From Zychaea mexicana (lineage: Eukaryota > Mucoromycota > Mucoromycetes > Mucorales > Lichtheimiaceae): DNA of 28,462 bases. A model generated the notes under the pieces. The model did no database searches and was not told the DNA's origin. It was given only the letters and a program-made list of their open reading frames with translations. Below are positions 10,547 to 20,153 of the stretch, one piece after another. The position numbers were made by a program, and so were the translations under genes. The stretch is from positions 1 to 28,462 of the forward strand of contig NW_026516904.1 in assembly GCF_025766255.1 (NCBI RefSeq), in the 5' to 3' direction. Position 1 is the stretch's first letter; each line of letters begins with the position of its first letter.

Positions 10547-11368
10547 ATGGAAGAGACACATAAAAAATTTACATCAAAAATAAAAAGATCAATTATAAAT
10601 AATTTTATGATTGAAAACAATATTAAAAATGTTAATTTTCTATATGATGAAAAAAATAAGCAAATTGATTTTGAAATATCATATAATAATGAAAATGGTC
10701 AACAAGAAGAAAAATATCAAGAATATTATAAAATAACAAAAAGAAGAGGAAGTAAAAGAAAAAAATACAATAACAATAAAACAAAAAATTTATCAACACC
10801 ATCTGTTACAGATGATAGTTCATTAAAAGGTAATGATGTATTAGTAAGTAATGAGAATTATAATAGAGAAAAAAATATTAATGAGCTATTAACAGATAAT
10901 AGTGAAATAGAAGATAATAACAATGATAGTAATAAACGAAGTCTTTCAAATCTTAGTACTCCTGATATTAGTAATACTAAAAAGAAAAGATATAATAAAT
11001 GTAGAAATTTTGAATACAATGGATGCTATATAAAAGAAGATAGTAATAGAACATATTGTGAACATTGTTTAGAAGATGGTTATTATACAGATGATGGTAA
11101 TTCAAATAATAATAATTCAGATAATGATAATTCAGATGATAGCAATTCAGATGATGATAAAGAAGATAATGATAGCAATAACATTAATAAAAATTTTCAA
11201 AGAGATGAATATTGTTTACAATTGTTATACAATATATTAATGTATGAAAAGAAATTATTAAGTGAAAATAATACCAATAAATTAAAAAATGTGGATATAA
11301 TATTTGATAGAATAAAGAGTATTTTTATTGATCTTGGATTTTCGTTTGATTTTCATTATAATACATAA
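10547..11368 (+). CDS. AT-rich acidic/lysine-rich protein with CxnCxnCxxC cluster, unknown function
   Basis: A 273-aa frame with no recognised domain. The N-terminal 75 residues are Lys/Glu/Asn-rich. A Cys cluster follows at about residues 159-180 (KCRNFEYNGC...TYCEHCLEDGYY) that could bind zinc. Then come an Asn/Asp/Ser low-complexity run (about 187-215) and a C-terminal region with LQLLYNILMYEKKLL and IKSIFIDLGFSFDF. Base composition is far more AT-rich than the neighbouring MULE and Harbinger genes. It starts 18 bases inside the module and its last 44 bases overlap the end of the convergent transposase. The copy at 19333 has a frameshift and a nonsense codon, while this one is open. It may be an accessory protein of the transposon; that rests on linkage alone. 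Confidence 0.6.
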   Translation: MEETHKKFTSKIKRSIINNFMIENNIKNVNFLYDEKNKQIDFEISYNNENGQQEEKYQEYYKITKRRGSKRKKYNNNKTKNLSTPSVTDDSSLKGNDVLVSNENYNREKNINELLTDNSEIEDNNNDSNKRSLSNLSTPDISNTKKKRYNKCRNFEYNGCYIKEDSNRTYCEHCLEDGYYTDDGNSNNNNSDNDNSDDSNSDDDKEDNDSNNINKNFQRDEYCLQLLYNILMYEKKLLSENNTNKLKNVDIIFDRIKSIFIDLGFSFDFHYNT

Positions 11369-12282
11369 TAACTGTTTTTAACATTTCAAACAAATTATGA
11401 TGATATCTTTTTCTAAAAGCATAATCTAAAAAATACAATGTATATAGCTCAGAATCTTTTTTTATATTGGGCATATGTTTTCTTAAATGCATCCAAAAAC
11501 CTTCTATACTATTAGTATGTATTGTTGAATCATTTGGACCCACAAAATATTTTGAATGATCAACTGCTTTATGAATATATCCTATATTATTTAAGCTTGT
11601 ATAAGATCGTAAACCATCAGTGATTATAGTTGTTCCTTGATAAACTTGATCCTTGATTATTGGTAATAATGTTGACATTTTTCAATTTTGAATAGGCACC
11701 AAAAAGAACAGATTTGAATTTCTTTGATAACCGCCTAATAATTACATATGTTTTCTGTATCGTTTATGCTTTGCAGTAGTAATTTTTGTTTTGCCAAAAC
11801 AGCATTCGTCGATTTCAACAATTTCATCTTATCTACCAATTACATTTTTCCATAACTCTTGATTGTTAAGGATCCATGTTTTTATCGCAAAGCATATTTT
11901 TGAATATAATCGTGTAACTGTTTCATCATCGATTCCCATTTGTAGAGACACTTTTATAGGAGAAGGATCTATATAAAAAACAAATTAATATTCTATATGT
12001 TATATTATAAAAGATATATACCAATCATCCATTGACGTAATAGTTCTACTATTTGTATTGGTCGTAGATTTGTTTTTTCAAATAATGTTTCGGCAAATAC
12101 ACCTTTTCTAATATTATCTGGATAATAATAAAATCGATATCTTTGATAATATTTTCCAATGGATAATGGTTTTTCGTATTTTTTACAAATAAAAGGTTTT
12201 ATAAGTCCTTGCTTTTATAAATAGATTATAGCTTGTTCATCGTCGTAAAGTGTTCAAATAGTGTTTCATTTGATTTAAACAT
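11325..12282 (-). pseudogene. IS1595/ISXO2-like (Merlin-type) DDE transposase, copy 1, broken
   Basis: Minus strand, start ATG at 12282. Exon 1 carries an N-terminal zinc-ribbon-like segment (FICKKYEKPLS...YRFYCYPDN) and ends in WMI. An intron (GTATAT...ATATAG, about 50-60 bp) is followed by the core: EIVEIDECC with the first catalytic Asp (11808-11810), GKTKITTAKHKRYR, WILGGYQR, TDGLRSY with the second Asp, and the HTNSIEGFW block with the third acidic position. This is the DDE_Tnp_IS1595 architecture. Lesions: a 1-base deletion in exon 1 near 12255, TAA at 12215-12217 (CAA in copy 2), TAA at 11829-11831 (shared by both copies), TGA at 11682-11684 (CGA in copy 2). The first catalytic Asp is kept here but lost in copy 2. 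Confidence 0.82.
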
Positions 12283-14180
12283 TTTGATAAAGAAAAAGAA
12301 AAAAAGTGTTTTATGAAAAATCAAAAAAAAAAATTTATATAACTTTATATATTTTGTGTAACTTACCAAAGAATGCTTGTAACCCTAATTTGTCTGTCTG
12401 TTAAAATCAATAGATAATAAGCTGTAGTATATTAATCCCATTCATGTTTTTCCTACTAGTTATATACATACGATCATACCTTTAAGCTGCTGTATCAAAA
12501 TTATCTGAGAGTAAAACAACTACACATTGTATATGATGACATACGATAAGCAGGTGTTTCTATCGATTTATGGGGGCAGAAAAATGGCCTCTGGGCAAAA
12601 GGGGGTAGTCAGCTAAATTGAAAGTTAGCAATGTTAGTGACTAACTCTGGTTTGGAAAACTGCTAATTTTAGCAAATAAATGGATTTAGCAGGCAATTTT
12701 TAGCAGGGAATTCTGTGCGCCAGTGGTGGCAAATACCTCTTGAGAACTCATGTTATGTAAAAAAACAGCTTGCAGGTGAAACAAATTGCTACAGAACAAA
12801 AAAGTAAGCTAGGTAATAGATACAACACAGAAACAACGATGATGGGATATTAAATTGGTACTGCTTCTGATTCGGTACTAGATGTCTTTCTTTTTTTTTC
12901 CAGATTTTGTTGTTATTGGATGAATGATGGCAGTAGAAGAATAGGTCGCTGAGAACCATATTCGTTTTCATCTTCAGTCTCGCTCAATAAATCATACACG
13001 TCAGTCATTGTTTTTTTGTATGGTAAATGACTCGGATGATGGACTTGATGTTCTTCAGAAAATCGGATGCAGTCGATGGATAATGATAAAACCGAGCTGG
13101 ACGATTGATCCTTGAGACACAACTACAAGGACAATCCATAACGATAGGAAGCATATTTAAACCTAGCAGTCAGTCGAATTAGTGGACTAGATGGACGAAG
13201 AATAATTGTAGTGTATTGCAAATTAGTAAATTAACTCACCAGAAATGATGATACCACATGTCTTTGTACTTATGAGTTGCGACAGACACTCCTGAACAAG
13301 ATCATACAGCATATCTTTCAAGTTTTTTGGCAGCTTCATGCCTGCTTCATATAGTGTTTTTGTGCTGTTGACATCGGATATTTTTCCTACTTCCACAGTG
13401 CCGAATAACAAATATTCTGTAGTGAAAAGAATGTCGGTTTTTGTACCGATTTTTCGTCTGGATAATGCAGCAAGGGAGCGATCGAGATTAACTCGGGTTG
13501 AAGAGGCTTTAGAGACATATTCTCCACTAATCAGAATATAAAACAGACAAGTTAATTTATCATGATAATCCATACGCAATGTTTACCACCAGATACATAC
13601 GAAATAACATCAAGGTCTCCATTGTCGAAACAACAGTCAATTATTGACCATGCTCTCTTCATATAATCAGCTTCGGTCTTAAATTTTTTGTGCAGGCCAT
13701 GCATCAAGTTCTCCAACACATTCCTCACTGATGAATGAACCCAGTAAAGGTCTGCATCACGAATTGGGTGGAGGCTATGTTTCGTATATTCGTTCCAGAG
13801 TTCATCCAATGTTTTCTATTGTTGCAAAAAAAATGTTATACATGTCTTAAAGCAAAGAAAAAACAAGAAACAAGAAACCTACCAAGCCGTTGTAGTAATC
13901 CAAATATGTTTGCATGCTTTTAGGTAATTCTGAGAGTGTTACTTTTTTTTCATCCTCTATTTCTTTCAATTCACTCTTAGTAAAATACTCGAGCCAGACT
14001 GGATCAGGGGTTTAAACCTTAGTTGCTGTTTTTTATGTAAACAAAGATTTGAGAATTATTAAAGGGTTGAGATTTATTATCGTGTTTGAGATTTTTCAAA
14101 CATTTTATTTTTAAAATTATAAAAATTGAATTTTAATTTAAAAGAAAAATAATATATCAAAAAGGATTATAAAAAACAAT

Positions 14181-14687
14181 ATGGTTGCCTTCAATGATTT
14201 TCTTCCAATTAATCTTATCAATCTAAGGATTAATTTATGTCATGAATTAAATATGTTTATGCAATTAGAATTTGAAGATTTTATTAAAAAAAATATGCTT
14301 GAAAAAATCCAAAAAAAAATTAATTCAAAAGTTAAAGATATATTTTCTAATAGTTATTTTTTATATATATCTATGCATAATAGTTTTTGCACATATAAAT
14401 TTAAAAAAGGAAAACATGAAGGTAAGTTTTGTAGTAAGAAAATTAGAACAAATTTACCAGATGATAAAAAGGATTATATGTGTTGCAAACATAGTAAACT
14501 ACATATTCCTAAAAAGAAGTATAAACAGGATGTAGTGAGTAAAAACAGTAAGATATATAATGAGAGGGAAATTAAAAATAAAATAAAATCCCAAAAAAAT
14601 AAAAAAAATAAAAAAAAGAAAAAAGATAAATATAAGATTATTCTTGGAAACCCTTTATTATTTTCCTTTTCAGAATTTTTTCCATAA
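14181..14687 (+). CDS. AT-rich lysine-rich protein with C...FC...CC..H zinc-binding-like motif
   Basis: A 168-aa open frame, the only substantial ORF of the 1369-bp insertion. The N-terminal half is hydrophobic/charged (DFLPINLINLRINL...FEDFIKK). The centre has a Cys/His motif, CTYKFKKGKHEGKFC followed by YMCCKHSKLH (about residues 70-107), of the pattern C-x(2)-F-x-x-G-x(3)-G-x-x-C...C-x-x-H. I associate this pattern with small zinc-binding motifs common in giant-virus and some fungal AT-rich proteins. The C-terminus is a long Lys/Asn run. Composition is like the ORF of module A and unlike the interrupted B gene. Whether it is expressed, or is a mobility protein, is unknown. Confidence 0.5.
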   Translation: MVAFNDFLPINLINLRINLCHELNMFMQLEFEDFIKKNMLEKIQKKINSKVKDIFSNSYFLYISMHNSFCTYKFKKGKHEGKFCSKKIRTNLPDDKKDYMCCKHSKLHIPKKKYKQDVVSKNSKIYNEREIKNKIKSQKNKKNKKKKKDKYKIILGNPLLFSFSEFFP

Positions 14688-14818
14688 TTTGATTTTTTAC
14701 ACGTTATTTAGTATCAAAATATTATAGGTAGAGTATATCTTTTTATATATTAGAATACTTTTTAAATAATTATATATATTATAATTATAATCAACTTTTT
14801 AGGGTGTTAAAAACTTTC

Positions 14819-14864
14819 TAGTAGAATGTCAAAATAAAAAAAAATTAATTTTGACATTTTACTA
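14819..14864. repeat. inverted repeat (17-bp arms)
   Basis: Arms 14819-14835 and 14848-14864 are complementary with one mismatch around a 12-base A/T spacer. The right half (TTTTGACATTTTACTA) reuses the motif of the larger palindrome that follows. Confidence 0.75.
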
Positions 14865-14890
14865 AAAATATAAAAATCTTTGATTTTTAT

Positions 14891-15013
14891 CCAGACGGAA
14901 AAGAAAAAAAAGAATGGGTTTAATATTATATAATATTTAATTAGTAAAATGACATTTTACTAAATATTAATAAAAACAAAAAAAAAGAATTCTTTTTTTT
15001 CTTTTCCGTCTGG
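14891..15013. repeat. large palindrome: perfect 25-bp arms around an inner palindrome
   Basis: Arms 14891-14915 and 14989-15013 are perfect reverse complements. Between them lies an inner palindrome (AGTAAAATG-A-CATTTTACT, 14943-14961). Just outside each arm is a short hairpin with the same CTTTG loop but different stems: AAAATctttgATTTT on the left (near 14873) and AAGAATctttgATTCTT on the right (near 15015). It could extrude as a cruciform or fold as RNA. Confidence 0.85.
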
Positions 15014-15376
15014 TCAAGAATCTTTGATTCTTGTAAAATAAATTTTATAATATATATGATGGTGGAATGGCATTTTTTTTTTTTAAAAAAATGGCAATTC
15101 ACTTAAATGAGAAAATATTAATAAATATAAAAATTATTGATTTTATTTTAATATTTAATAAATAATGGAGAATTATCTTTTTTCTTTTTTATAATGACTC
15201 TATCAAGAAATATGATGAGTTTGATAAAATTCAAACCTTTAGCCATCAAAGATGGTCATCTTATTTCTATTTGTGACTTTAATATATATAAATTTAAACT
15301 CTAAAATAAAGAAATTTTAGTAATTTATATAAATTTTATAACAAATTCTCAAATATACGCATAGTGATTAACCCTC
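15014..15376. other. non-coding right part of the AT-rich insertion
   Basis: AT-rich sequence with a T-run/A-run pair (15071-15093) flanked by ATGGCA motifs, and a 36-codon ORF at 15193 that I do not consider supported. Ends in the weak inverted terminus before TCAG. Confidence 0.4.
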
Positions 15377-15579
15377 TCAGAAGTGTCTAAAATCATTGAA
15401 TGACTAAGGCTAGAAAAGAATAAAAAATTAAGTACGAGAGAAGAAGAGGAAGGGTAAAACAATCAAGAATAAATACTTACTGTTCGTTGGACAGTTTGAT
15501 GGCAAGCTCCTTAACTTTATCTTCCACCACCGTCCCAGTACTAAGTGTCCAAAAGGTGTTGCGATTGAGACTTTGGTAC

Positions 15580-15899
15580 GAAATATAACTTATAGTTAAA
15601 AGATAATAAAAGGTTTATAGGTCATTAAAAAATTATAATATTTTTTAATGTAATAAGTCTAAAAATTAAAAACTATATTTATAAATATGGTTTTTTAATT
15701 TTGTAATCCTAATAAAATTTGTAATTATTAAGTATTTTTGTAATTCTTATGAATACAAAAATTTTGTAAATATAAAATAGGGGTGGTTGAGAAACTTGCT
15801 TTCGAAACGTTTGGGGCTCGATAATGAGATTTAGACCAATAACAAAAACATTTATGTTTTGTTATTATAAGAGAGAACAAATGCTATGATTTGTTCCTC
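15580..15899. mobile_element. 320-bp non-coding insertion in exon 2 of copy B1
   Basis: Defined by comparison with copies 2 and 3: TAC is duplicated at 15577-15579 and 15900-15902. There is no ORF. The right part contains two hairpins: a near-palindrome around 15838-15867 (ATAACAAAAACAT/ATGTTTTGTTAT) and GAACAAAT-gctatg-ATTTGTTC at 15875-15896. The ends are at best weakly inverted. It is MITE-like in size but not assignable. Confidence 0.65.
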
Positions 15900-16383
15900 T
15901 ACATCGCGTCAAACTTCTTATAGTCGCCTTCTTTTAGTTTTGGGGTGGTATTATTAGTGGTGGTAGTATTTTTTGTCGATGATGCTTCTGAAGGGGTTGC
16001 CGATTGGTTTTTGGATAAATGTTCGAAAAATGCTGTGGTCAGCACACCCCAGTCAACCTGGGATTTAGCCTAACAATTTGCCAGATATATAAAAAATGAA
16101 TAACGGTGAACTTTTGAAACATGTATTAAACTGCTCTTTTTTGTGTCATATATATTTAAGTACCTACTACAGTCAAGTTATGTTTGCGGACAATCTTTGC
16201 AAAACGCACAGACCACAAGTCTTTATAATTTTCACCAAGATCCATTATTGACGCGATGAACTGACGTTTGCTCTTGATGAGCTCGTCCAACTTCAAAGGG
16301 TGATTTGCTTGGTCAAGAACATATTGCTCTATAACTTTTTGTAACATGGATTATAACATTTTAGTGGCCATTGTCGTGTTCCT

Positions 16384-16495
16384 TGATATTGGCTTTGTAC
16401 TGCTTAACTTCTATTATGTCTTGACTTGAATTGAAAATCTTAAGTACTCAAATATTCTGCTCTGCTACACTTAATATATTATCTACTTCAACTTT
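16384..16495. other. unique junction sequence
   Basis: Here copy B1 stops matching copies B2 and B3. The sequence grades into the tandem repeat that follows (an ATTATGTCTTGACTTGAATTG-like variant of the unit). No coding potential was seen. Confidence 0.4.
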
Positions 16496-16905
16496 TATTA
16501 TGTCTTAGTTGACTAAAACTATGTCCAGGTTGACTGTTATTATGTCTAGGTTGTCTATTATTCATGTTTAGATTGATTATTATTCTTGTCCAGAATGATT
16601 TTTATTTATGTACAGATTGATTTTTATTTTGTCCAGGTTGATTTTACTCATGTCTAGATCGATTTATATTCATGTCCAGGTCGATTTATATTCATGTCCA
16701 GATCGTTTTATATTCATGTCTAGATCGATCTTTATTCATGTCCAGCTTGATTTTCATTCATGTCTAGATCGATTTTCATTCATGTCCAGCCTAATTTTCA
16801 TTCATATCCAGCTCGATTTTCATTCATGTCCAGATCAATTATTATTCATATCCAGATTAACTTTTATTCATGTCCACTTAGATTAACATTCATGTCTACT
16901 CTGCC
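16496..16905 (+). repeat. minisatellite, 21-22 bp period, about 19 copies
   Basis: Tandem units of the form TATTCATGTCCAGATCGATT plus two bases, most regular between about 16664 and 16885 and more diverged at both ends. Because 22 is not a multiple of three and the unit lacks stops in this orientation, it keeps a 92-codon frame open (16608-16886); I treat that frame as a by-product of the repeat. Confidence 0.88.
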
Positions 16906-17588
16906 TAAAATTAAATCCCCTCTGCCTAAATAAAAGTTCAAACGTCTACTAGGAGATGAAAAATCCTGTATAATATATTTCAAGATATAATATAGTTAGA
17001 AAAAAACAAATAAAAAATAAAGTTTTAAAATCTATCAATTATAATAATAATTACTACTTACTTTTAATATATTTAACTTAATCTTTCTTATTTTATATTC
17101 TAAATTTTCATACTTTAATAAAAGATGATCTTATTCATCCATATACTTATAGTTTTTATTTTCATCAAGAGAAATTTTATTATAATATTCTAAAGCAAAA
17201 TATAATTCTTTTATACTTGTTACATTATAGTCAGAAAATGTTTCTCTAGTTTTTATATTATATTCTTTTGCTTCAATTATTTCTATTTTATTATTTTTAT
17301 CTTCATTTATTACTTTCTTCTTTTTCTTATAATTAGAGATGTTTATATATGCTCCCTTTTTAATATTTTATTTTTTAGTATTTTAATATTTTATTTTTTA
17401 GTATATTAAAATTCAATTTTAAAAATAAAAAATATGCAAAATAAATTTTTGTCAGTAACTATATTTTCTAAGTTTTAATTAACCCTATATTCTATACTTA
17501 ATCTAAACTATTAGCTTGTATTGAACTCAATTATATTTATAGAAAGCTAACTCCAATCATGCTAGTAATTACTTTTGGCAAGAGGAAG
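16906..17588. other. AT-rich spacer between minisatellite and copy B2
   Basis: Very AT-rich. It contains a 21-bp tandem duplication around 17361-17403 (TTAATATTTTATTTTTTAGTA repeated) and the possible coding remnant listed separately. From 17410 to 17588 I see nothing recognisable until module B resumes at 17589. Confidence 0.5.
17060..17364 (-). pseudogene. possible AT-rich coding remnant, unknown
   Basis: On the minus strand a frame without an initiating ATG reads a Lys/Glu/Asn-rich peptide (…VINEDKNNKIEIIEAKEY…, ELYFALEYYNKISL) from about 17364 to a TAA at 17131-17133. It then continues in the same frame (HLLLKYENLEYKIRKIK) to a GTAAGT donor-like site near 17065. Composition matches the AT-rich proteins of module A and the 1369-bp insertion. 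AT-rich DNA can give such frames by chance. Confidence 0.25.
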
Positions 17589-19064
17589 CGAATTAGTGGA
17601 CTGGATGGACGCAGAATAATTGTAGTATATTGCAAATTAGTAAATTAACATACCAGAAATGATGATACCATATGTCTTTATATTTATGAGTTGCGACGGA
17701 CACTCCTGAACAAGATCATACAGCATATCTTTCAAGTTCTTTGGCAGCTTCATGCCTGCTTCATATAGTGTTTTTGTGCTGTTGACATCGGATATTTTTC
17801 CTGCTTCCACAGTGCCGAATAACAAATATTCCGTGGTGAAAAGAATGTCGGTTTTTGTACCGATTTTTCGTCTGGATAATGCAGCAAGGGAGCGATCGAG
17901 ATTAACTCGGGTTGAAGAGGCTTTAGAGACATATTCTCCGCTAATCAGAATATAAACAGACAAGTTAATTTATCATGATAATCCATACGCAATGTTTACC
18001 ACCAGATACATACGAAATAACATCAAGGTCTCCATTGTTGAAACAACAGTCAATTATTGACCATGCTCTCTTCATATAATCAGCTTGAGTCTTAAATTTT
18101 TTGTGCAGGCCATGCATCAAGATCTCCAACACATTCCTCACTGATGAATGAACCCAGTAAAGGTCTGCATCACGAATTGGGTGGAGGCTATGTTTCGTAT
18201 GTTCGTTCCAGAGTTCATCCAATGTTTTCTATTGTTGCAAAAAAAATGTTATACATGTCTTAAAGCAAAGAAAAAACAAGAAACAAGAAACCTACCAAGC
18301 CGTTGTAGCAATCCAAATATGTTTGCATGCTTTTAGGTAATTCTGAGAGTGTTACTTTTTTTTCATCCTCTATTTCTTTCAATTCACTCTTAGTGAAATA
18401 CTCGAGCCAGACTGGATCAGAAGTGTCTAAAATCATTGAATGACTAGGGCTAGAAAAGAACAAAAAATTAAGTACGAGAGAAGAAGAGGAAGGGTAAAAC
18501 AATCAAGAACAAATACTTACTGTTCATTGGACAGTTTCATAGCAAGCTCCTTAACTTTATCTTCCACCACCGTCCCAGTACTAAGTGTCCAAAAGGTGTT
18601 GCGATTGAGACTTTGGTACATCGCGTCAAACTTCTTATAGTCGCCTTCTTTTAGTTTCGGGGTGGTATTATTGGTGGTGGTAGTATTTTTTGTCGATGAT
18701 GCTTCTGAAGGGGTTACCGATTGGTTTTTGGATAAATGTTCGAAAAATGCTATGGTCAGCACACCCCAGTCAACCTGGGATTTAGCCTAACAATTTGCCA
18801 GATATATAAAAAATGAATAACGGTGAACTTTTGAAACATGTATTAAACTGCTCTTTTTTGTGTCATATATATTTAAGTACCTACTACAGTCAAGTTATGT
18901 TTGCGGACAATCTTTGCAAAACGCACAGACCACAAGTCTTTATAATTTTCACCGAGATCCATTATTGACGCGATGAACCGACGTTTGCTCTTGATAAACT
19001 CGTCCAACTTCAAAGGGTGATTTGCTTGGTCAAGAACATATTGCTCTATAACTTTTTGTAACAT
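17589..19064 (-). pseudogene. module B gene, copy 2, lacking the last exon
   Basis: Exons 1 to 5 on the minus strand from ATG at 19064. I saw no nonsense codon or frameshift within these exons, which makes this the cleanest copy of the coding part (exon 2 complete to KVKELAMKLSNEQ; exon 4 starts in phase as KTLDELW after CAATAG). Module B is truncated at 17589, inside the last intron, so the C-terminal exon (DVYDLLSETEDENEYGS) is missing and the transcript would read into unrelated AT-rich DNA. Introns use GTAGGT, GTAAGT, GTAGGT and similar donors and TAG acceptors. I could not place the exon 4/5 junction in phase with a consensus site. Confidence 0.78.
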
Positions 19065-19311
19065 GGATTATAACATTTTAGTGGCCATTGTTGTATTCTC
19101 ATTCAGATCCATTGTTATTATTACTCTTTACCTTCGTCAATGGTATCCATGGCAACAAAAGACCTAATGTTTTAAAACAACTTTACACCTGCTCCTAGTT
19201 TCCCAGTAACAATTTAGGCAAGAAGTGGCAAATGGTAATGTTAAAAGAGCGATGATATTTAAATTTTATCTAAATTTGCATAATATTTTTTTAAGAATTA
19301 AATTTTATAAT
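19065..19311. other. 5' flank of B2 and B-A junction
   Basis: Up to 19269 this matches the upstream region of copy B3 (26452-26654). It presumably holds the promoter of the minus-strand B gene; no confident TATA box was chosen. From 19270 to 19311 is a 42-base AT-rich linker to module A2. The linker and the next bases are an unoccupied version of the TATAAAA site next to the MULE-like termini at 10528 and 26666. Confidence 0.6.
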
Positions 19312-19332
19312 ATATATAAAACTAATATCAAA

Positions 19333-20153
19333 ATGGAAGAGACACATAAAAAATTTACATCAAAAATAAAAAGATCAATTATAATTAATTTTATGATTGA
19401 AAACAATATTAAAATGTTAATATTCTATATGATGAAAAAAATAAACAAATTGATTTTGAAATATCATATAATAATGAAAATGGTCAACAAGAAGAAAAAT
19501 ATCAAGAATATTATAAAATAACAAAAAGAAGAGGAAGTAAAAGAAAAAAATACAATAATAATAAAACAAAAAATTTATCAACACCATCTGTTACAGATGA
19601 TAGTTCATTAGAAGGTAATGATGTATTAGTAAGTAATGAAAATTAAAATAGAGAAAAAAATATTGATGAGCTATTAACAGATAATAGTGAAATAGAAGAT
19701 AATAACAATGATAGTAATAAACGAAGTCTTTCAAATCTTAGTACTCCTAATATTAGTAATACTAAAAAGAAAAGATATAATAAATGTAGAAATTTTGAAT
19801 ACAATGGATGCTATGTAAAAGAAGATAGTAATAGAACATATTGTGAACATTGTTTAGAAGATGGTTATTATACAGATGATGGTAATTCAAATAATAATAA
19901 TTCAGATAATGATAATTCAGATGATAGCAATTCAGATGATGATAAAGAAGATAATGATAGCAATAACATTAATAAAAATTTTCAAAGAGATGAATATTGT
20001 TTACAATTGTTATACTATATATTAATGTATGAAAAGAAATTATTAAGTGAAAATAATACCAATAAATTAAAAAATGTGGATATAATATTTGATAGAATAA
20101 AGAGTATTTTTATTGATCTTGGATTTTCGTTTGATTTTCATTATAATACATAA
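19333..20153 (+). pseudogene. module A AT-rich acidic protein, copy 2, broken
   Basis: Same gene as at 10547. A missing A near 19411 shifts the frame (the ATG-initiated frame ends after 62 codons), and further on the frame has a TAA near 19644 (AATTAAAAT, where copy 1 has AATTATAAT). The rest of the sequence, including the Cys cluster and the Asn/Asp run, is nearly identical to copy 1. Confidence 0.75.

Larger units (their letters stand above)
10529..12421. mobile_element. module A, copy 1 (IS1595/Merlin-like)
   Basis: A segment of about 1.9 kb repeated at 19314-21207, about 97% identical by eye. It holds an AT-rich plus-strand ORF and a convergent minus-strand DDE transposase. It runs straight into module B at 12414-12421 (ATAATAAG), the junction that the Crypton-like insertion interrupts in copy 2. 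The left limit coincides with TATAAAA next to the MULE terminus. Confidence 0.75.
14008..15376 (+). mobile_element. 1369-bp AT-rich insertion in exon 3 of copy B1
   Basis: The ends are defined by comparison with the uninterrupted copies at 18419 and 25806. The target TCAG is duplicated on both sides (14004-14007 and 15377-15380). The ends are weakly inverted: the left starts GGGTTTAA and the right, read on the minus strand, starts GAGGGTTAA. A second inverted pair, ATTTGAGAATT, lies at 14047-14057 and 15344-15354. It carries one ORF and a cluster of strong hairpins. I cannot assign a superfamily. Confidence 0.75.
12850..16347 (-). pseudogene. module B multi-exon gene, copy 1 (unknown function), split by two insertions
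   Basis: Minus strand from ATG at 16347. Exon order as in copy 3: MLQKVIEQY exon; Ser/Thr/Asn-rich exon; SDPVWLEYFTKSELKEIE exon; DADLYWVHSSVRNVLENL exon; the exon with GTKTDILF and FGTVEVGK; and the C-terminal exon with DVYDLLSETEDENEYGS. Exon 3 is cut by a 1369-bp insertion at 14008-15376 and exon 2 by a 320-bp insertion at 15580-15899. In the last exon a missing C near 12919 shifts the frame (SFIPITT becomes SFIQ-stop). The gene must be inactive. The family is discussed under the copy at 24652. Confidence 0.8.
12414..16383. mobile_element. module B, copy 1, with two insertions
   Basis: Matches 24205-26480 closely, interrupted by 14008-15376 and 15580-15899. The first 430 bases (12422-12849) are non-coding and conserved in copy 3, with several TTTTAGCA-like motifs (12655-12710). 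The right end is lost: after about 16383 the sequence no longer matches copies 2 and 3 and leads into a minisatellite. No inverted termini are visible for B on its own. Confidence 0.75.

Noticed and set aside
14008..15376. Nuclear copy of mitochondrial DNA, given AT-richness and hairpins
   Set aside because: No mitochondrial gene is recognisable, and the ends show a short target repeat with weak inverted termini, which fits a mobile element.
16608..16886. ORF of 92 codons as a repeat or membrane protein
   Set aside because: It is the translation of a 22-bp minisatellite with no stops in this orientation; there is no independent sign of coding.
16496..16905. CRISPR-like array
   Set aside because: Units are contiguous and diverged, with no spacers, and the context is a eukaryotic transposon cluster.
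17752..18336. Plus-strand ORFs of 60-67 codons repeated in all three B copies
   Set aside because: They are shadows of the minus-strand B exons 4 and 5, which have intron borders and stronger coding character.
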